The position numbers were made by a program, and so were the translations under genes. A stretch of DNA of 44,424 nt from Chthoniobacterales bacterium (GTDB taxonomy: Bacteria > Verrucomicrobiota > Verrucomicrobiia > Chthoniobacterales > UBA6821). The stretch spans positions 1-44,424 of the forward strand of contig JAIEQF010000012.1 in the NCBI GenBank assembly GCA_019747895.1, written 5' to 3'. The notes under the pieces were generated by a model. It was not told where the DNA came from. It saw only the letters and a list, made by a program, of their open reading frames with translations, and did not search any database. Below are positions 41,103 through 44,424 of the stretch, in pieces (position 1 is the first letter of the stretch; each line of letters begins with the position of its first letter).

Positions 41103-42147
41103 GCATTTCATCACTAAAAGTTGCAAGCCCATTTAAATCTTTGGCATGAATACTGATCGCACCTTCTGGAATTTTTCCACTGAGAACTGGTAACTCCGGC
41201 GCAGTCGTTGACGAGAGAGCTGGTATCTTTATTGGATTGTTAAAAATCATCTCGTTAATCCCAACGTAATTTGGATGATCACTAGTGATATTGATTGTAC
41301 CATTAGTAATCTTTCCGCCATTTTTAAAATTGAGCATTGGTAAAATGACGACTCCACCATTGAGATCATAAACTTGATTTTCATCTTGCGAAATAGACAT
41401 TCCGTTAAGCACAGTCGCTATATCTTCTAAAAACAAGGGACTTTCTAATGAAAACAATGGGCCGTCTGATGAAAATATAGCTTTATCTAAATTAATCCTT
41501 CCATTGATAATCTTGGATCCGTCGGCCAACTTAATTTCAGCTGTTTTAATAGTTTGACTTGCAAAGTCTATTATAGCTTTACTGCCAACATTAATTCCCC
41601 GAGGAAAATAGCTGTTCGATCCAGTAAGGGGAGGAACACTTTCTAGGAGATTGCTTGGACCAATAAGATCACTCGGGCTACCGGTTACTACAAAAGAAGA
41701 GGAACCTGTAGAAAGGTGAAGACTTCCATTTTGATTTAAGGAACCATCATAAATGAAACCTGGTTGAAGAGGTGCAAGAGGTGCATTTATTAGAAGATCA
41801 CCAGAAATTGATATAGTTGCGGTTGGATGAAGAAGATTAAGATTATTTTGATCTCCATTTTGCATAGAATTCAAAACAGTACATCCTGACCCGAGAGCAT
41901 AATTGTTAGAACTAGTAAGAGACCCACCAGAAAGCGTTACTTCTCCTGAAAAATCATTTGATCCGTTAAATGAATTTGGATCCCAATTTTTTGCACTATC
42001 CGCAGTAGTACATCCTGATCCCCCGTATACATTCCCCCAATTTTGCGCACTCAGATGTCCTGGAAAAAAGAAGGTAGTGACTGATACTACAAAAGCAAGC
42101 AGTGAAAAATGAATAAGGTTTTGAGGAGAAGCGAATGTTTTTTTCAT
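41083..42147 (-). CDS. Exported protein with repeated beta-strand segments, unknown function
   Basis: 354 residues with a long signal peptide (LIHFSLLAFVVSVTTFFF, cleavage near SAQNW). The mature part is Asn/Ser/Gly-rich and made of short strands with turn motifs such as GNVYGGSGCTTADSAKNWD, LSGGSLTSSNNYALGSGCT, ADGSKIINGRINLDKA and FKNGGKITNGTINITS. These look like the irregular rungs of a right-handed beta helix or an autotransporter-like passenger, but no barrel domain follows. Four Cys lie in the first half. It is probably secreted or surface-attached; not recognised further. Confidence 0.7.
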   Translation of the reverse strand: MKKTFASPQNLIHFSLLAFVVSVTTFFFPGHLSAQNWGNVYGGSGCTTADSAKNWDPNSFNGSNDFSGEVTLSGGSLTSSNNYALGSGCTVLNSMQNGDQNNLNLLHPTATISISGDLLINAPLAPLQPGFIYDGSLNQNGSLHLSTGSSSFVVTGSPSDLIGPSNLLESVPPLTGSNSYFPRGINVGSKAIIDFASQTIKTAEIKLADGSKIINGRINLDKAIFSSDGPLFSLESPLFLEDIATVLNGMSISQDENQVYDLNGGVVILPMLNFKNGGKITNGTINITSDHPNYVGINEMIFNNPIKIPALSSTTAPELPVLSGKIPEGAISIHAKDLNGLATFSDEMLSNHLQ

Positions 42148-42294
42148 AGAAGAGCTTTATAATCAAAATCAGGGCTCAACGTCAAGAAGGGATTTTATTT
42201 TAGCGATGTTTCGCGTGTTTCACGGTTCATCATTCTTACTTTTTGTTTTTCCTTTGATTTCTTTGTGCTCTTTGTGGCCATTCTTTTTTCAAAA

Positions 42295-44013
42295 CTACAT
42301 CCTCTCCGGAACTTGAATTCCCAACAACTCCAACCCGAGCCGCAGAACCCGCGCAGTAAGCTCTACAAGCGCAAGACGCGATTGTTTGATCGATGCCTCT
42401 GCTTTTAAAATCGGGCAGTGTTCATAGAAACGATGAAAGCTATTGGCCAATTCATAAAGTGCCAGGCACAAAATATTCGGACGTGCATCGACTAAAACAG
42501 CCGGAACAATTTCTGCAAATTGCAAAAGCTGTAGCGCTAAAGTGCGCTCGACATCCTCTTGAAGCTTGATAGGACCTAGCACGGAGCCACCTCCCCCTTC
42601 TTTGTCTTTTCGTAAAATTGATTGAATCCGAACATAAGCATTCTGCAAGTAAGGCGCTGTGTTCCCTTGAAACGAAAGCATTTTTTCCCAAGAAAAAATA
42701 GTATCCGTCGTCCGATGCTGCATGAGATCCGCATATTTTAAGGCTCCCAAGCCGACAGTCTGTGCGATCCTCTTTTTTTCCTCTTCGGAAAAAGAAGGGT
42801 TTTTTTCTGAGACAAGCTTGAAAGCACGATCTACAGCCTCTTCCAAAAGAGCAATCAATTCGACATTGTCTCCACTCCGCGTCTTCATCATCTTACGATC
42901 CTCGCCCAAGATGCTCCCAAAAATAATGTGCCGGAGGCCTGCTTGAATTCCCATTTTTTTTGCTACAGCAAAAAGTTGTTCAAAGTGCAGCTGCTGCGGC
43001 ATCCCGCAAACATACCAGACTTGGTCAGGATGCCAGCGCTGCTCGCGATATTCGAGCGTTGCAATGTCGGTTGTAGCATATAAAAACCCGCCATCAGCTT
43101 TGCGAATGAGGAATGGTTTTTCAGCAAGGGCGGGATGATCTTTAAAGAAAATAACAAGTGCTCCTTGACTCTCTTCAGCAATTCCCTCTTGCTCGAGCTT
43201 CTTTACCAAAGGCGCCAGAGCCTCATTGTACGAGCTTTCGCCAAGACACTCATCAAAAGAAATATCAAGAAGTCCATACACCTGTTCAAATTCTTTCCAT
43301 GAAATTGCAACAACTTCTTTCCAAATCGCGATATTCTCAGCATCGCCCTGCTGCAACTTGACGAGCTCTTCGCGCACGGCAGTTTTCATCGCAGGATCGT
43401 GCTGCTCTCGTTCCGTCACTTCACGATAAAGGCGAACCAATTCATGAACAGTGGATGCCTCTGGATCAGCAGGATTCCTTAAATGCTTCCAACCATAAAT
43501 AACTTTTCCAAACTGTGTTCCCCAATCACCAAGATGATTGTCAGTAACCACATGATGCCCTAAAAACCTGGCGATTCGCGCCAAAGCATCTCCCAAAACG
43601 GTACTTTTGATGTGCCCCACATGCATCGGCTTCGCCACATTCGGAGAACTAAAATCGATGACAATCGTCTGCGGCTTTTCAACCACGGGAACTCCACAAC
43701 GCGGATCTTGCAGTAATAATGTAACTCGCTCTTCTAAAAAGGAAGTCGTTAATCGAAAATTAATAAACCCGGCTCCAGCCACTTCTGGCGGTGCAGAGAG
43801 GTCAGCCACATCGATTTTCTCAATTAATTCTGTCGCTACGAGACGTGGATTTTTTCGCTCCTGTTTGGCGATGACCATCGCCGCATTCGCCTGATAATCG
43901 CCAAAGCGGGCATCTGCTACTGGAGTAACGATGGCAAGCGAGCGATCTAGGTGAAGCTTAAACAAAGCATCGCCGAGCCGTTGTTGAAGAAGTGTTTGAA
44001 GCGTTTCTTGCAT
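42295..44013 (-). CDS. argS: Arginyl-tRNA synthetase
   Basis: 572 residues, normal length. The N-terminal Add1 domain precedes the class I HIGH region FSSPNVAKPMHVGHIKS, with NHLGDWGTQFGKVIYGWK and the flexible KMMKTRSGDNVELI loop in place of KMSKS, as in many bacterial ArgRS. The C-terminal helical DALR domain contains YLQNAYVRIQSILRK and ends EHCPILKAEASIKQSRLALVELTARV (seen as EHCPILKAEASI and RLALVELTARV). It charges tRNA-Arg and needs tRNA for amino-acid activation. The 147-base spacer downstream holds single repeat arms only. Confidence 0.97.
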   Translation of the reverse strand: MQETLQTLLQQRLGDALFKLHLDRSLAIVTPVADARFGDYQANAAMVIAKQERKNPRLVATELIEKIDVADLSAPPEVAGAGFINFRLTTSFLEERVTLLLQDPRCGVPVVEKPQTIVIDFSSPNVAKPMHVGHIKSTVLGDALARIARFLGHHVVTDNHLGDWGTQFGKVIYGWKHLRNPADPEASTVHELVRLYREVTEREQHDPAMKTAVREELVKLQQGDAENIAIWKEVVAISWKEFEQVYGLLDISFDECLGESSYNEALAPLVKKLEQEGIAEESQGALVIFFKDHPALAEKPFLIRKADGGFLYATTDIATLEYREQRWHPDQVWYVCGMPQQLHFEQLFAVAKKMGIQAGLRHIIFGSILGEDRKMMKTRSGDNVELIALLEEAVDRAFKLVSEKNPSFSEEEKKRIAQTVGLGALKYADLMQHRTTDTIFSWEKMLSFQGNTAPYLQNAYVRIQSILRKDKEGGGGSVLGPIKLQEDVERTLALQLLQFAEIVPAVLVDARPNILCLALYELANSFHRFYEHCPILKAEASIKQSRLALVELTARVLRLGLELLGIQVPERM

Positions 44014-44071
44014 GAAAAATAAAAATCACCTTATGATAGCATATGTTGCCTGATCCTCTAAAAGATTTTTC

Positions 44072-44414
44072 ATGATGAATATAAGAACAAGCTTAAGCGC
44101 CGATCATCTTCCTCCTATCAGTTCATCTCCTGAAGAGAACAAGCCTCCCCGCAGTGCTTCTGCTCCAGCGCGCATGAACGGTTCTGATCTCTCCTTTAAA
44201 TTAACAGAACCTAAAACACATATTATAAATACCAACTCCTTTTGCACTCGCTCAAGACGAGAAAGCTTATTCCAATTATCAAGCTGCATTAACTGAACAA
44301 AAGACGGAACAACCTTCTTTATGGAGTTCCCTCTTTGGCTCGAAAGCGGTTAAGCAACATTATTTCTGTAAAATTGAAAAGAGGGTAATGAAAAAGTTAG
44401 AGGTGAAGGGTTAG
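44072..44414 (+). pseudogene. Small gene broken by a frameshift
   Basis: The first frame (44072 to about 44230) encodes MMNIRTSLSADHLPPISSSP and SSSPEENKPPRSASAPARMN, then LSFKLTEPKTHIIN. The second frame (about 44229-44414, TAG at 44412) encodes TPFALAQDEKAYSNYQAALT and EQKTEQPSLWSSLFGSKAVK, ending KKLEVKG. Both look like genuine protein, and they join only if one base is gained or lost around 44225-44240. The protein would be about 110 residues, hydrophilic and Ser/Lys-rich. A sequencing error, a true pseudogene or a programmed shift are all possible; I have no family for it. Confidence 0.45.
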
Positions 44415-44424
44415 TTTTTAGCGA

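Overview
The window looks like a chromosomal segment of a PVC-superphylum bacterium, most likely Verrucomicrobiota. This is inferred from gene content, because no rRNA is present. Pointers are a eukaryote-type glutamine synthetase (GSII), a CobA-HemD fusion, a fused SpmA-SpmB protein, a two-domain AhbA/AhbB-like protein and a DksA-like protein with a histone-H1-like lysine-rich tail. Almost all genes are housekeeping. I found no tRNA, rRNA, CRISPR array, prophage or transposase gene.

Layout. 1-5.7 kb: end of an unknown gene, tatD, a polytopic membrane protein, a flavin amine-oxidase/UDP-galactopyranose-mutase-like enzyme, galE and a nitroreductase. 5.7-10.9 kb: glnB, two tandem outer-membrane beta-barrel paralogues, the chromosome-segregation pair scpA-scpB, the ribosome hibernation factor hpf and a phosphodiester glycosidase. 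10.9-17 kb: a minus-strand tetrapyrrole cluster (hemX/ccsA-like, hemA, hemC, a YhcG-type nuclease, cobA-hemD). 17-26.4 kb: fumC, queD, spmAB, a RelE-like toxin, an AhbA-AhbB fusion, a membrane-anchored unknown, an L,D-transpeptidase and the lipid pair plsY-gpsA. 26.4-32.2 kb: msrB, a hypothetical gene, nadE, rpoA-rplQ and glnII. 32.2-35.5 kb: a minimal kinase-like protein next to a PP2C phosphatase, a sugar nucleotidyltransferase, a DUF167 protein and apaG. 35.6-44.4 kb: aspS, hisS, the dksA-like gene, rpmG, rpsR, aroD, an exported unknown, argS and a frameshifted small gene.

Functionally, HemA, HemC and CobA-HemD lead from glutamyl-tRNA to precorrin-2, and the AhbA/B-like protein acts on siroheme. 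The window therefore carries parts of a siroheme-dependent tetrapyrrole route.

The unusual part is the non-coding fraction. (1) A family of imperfect palindromic elements (about 60-140 bp core) occurs seven times. Most copies touch or overlap the 3' end of a gene, and one lies in frame inside tatD. In every copy the bases just outside the conserved core form a further inverted repeat that differs from copy to copy. (2) A 165/166-bp TA-flanked miniature element occurs twice, almost identical. One copy is nested in the centre of a palindromic element, and a 241-bp relative lies at 17.1 kb. (3) A different palindrome, with GGGTCAGTCCC ends, sits in frame inside hemC and, shorter, inside nadE. 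(4) Many junctions carry short degenerate repeats, mostly with a 7-bp period, whose sequence differs from junction to junction. They are usually arranged as an inverted pair across the spacer, often beside mini-hairpins such as TCGCTATGCGA, and several are translated into the ends of proteins (ScpA, ScpB, CobA-HemD, PlsY, the kinase and the PP2C phosphatase).
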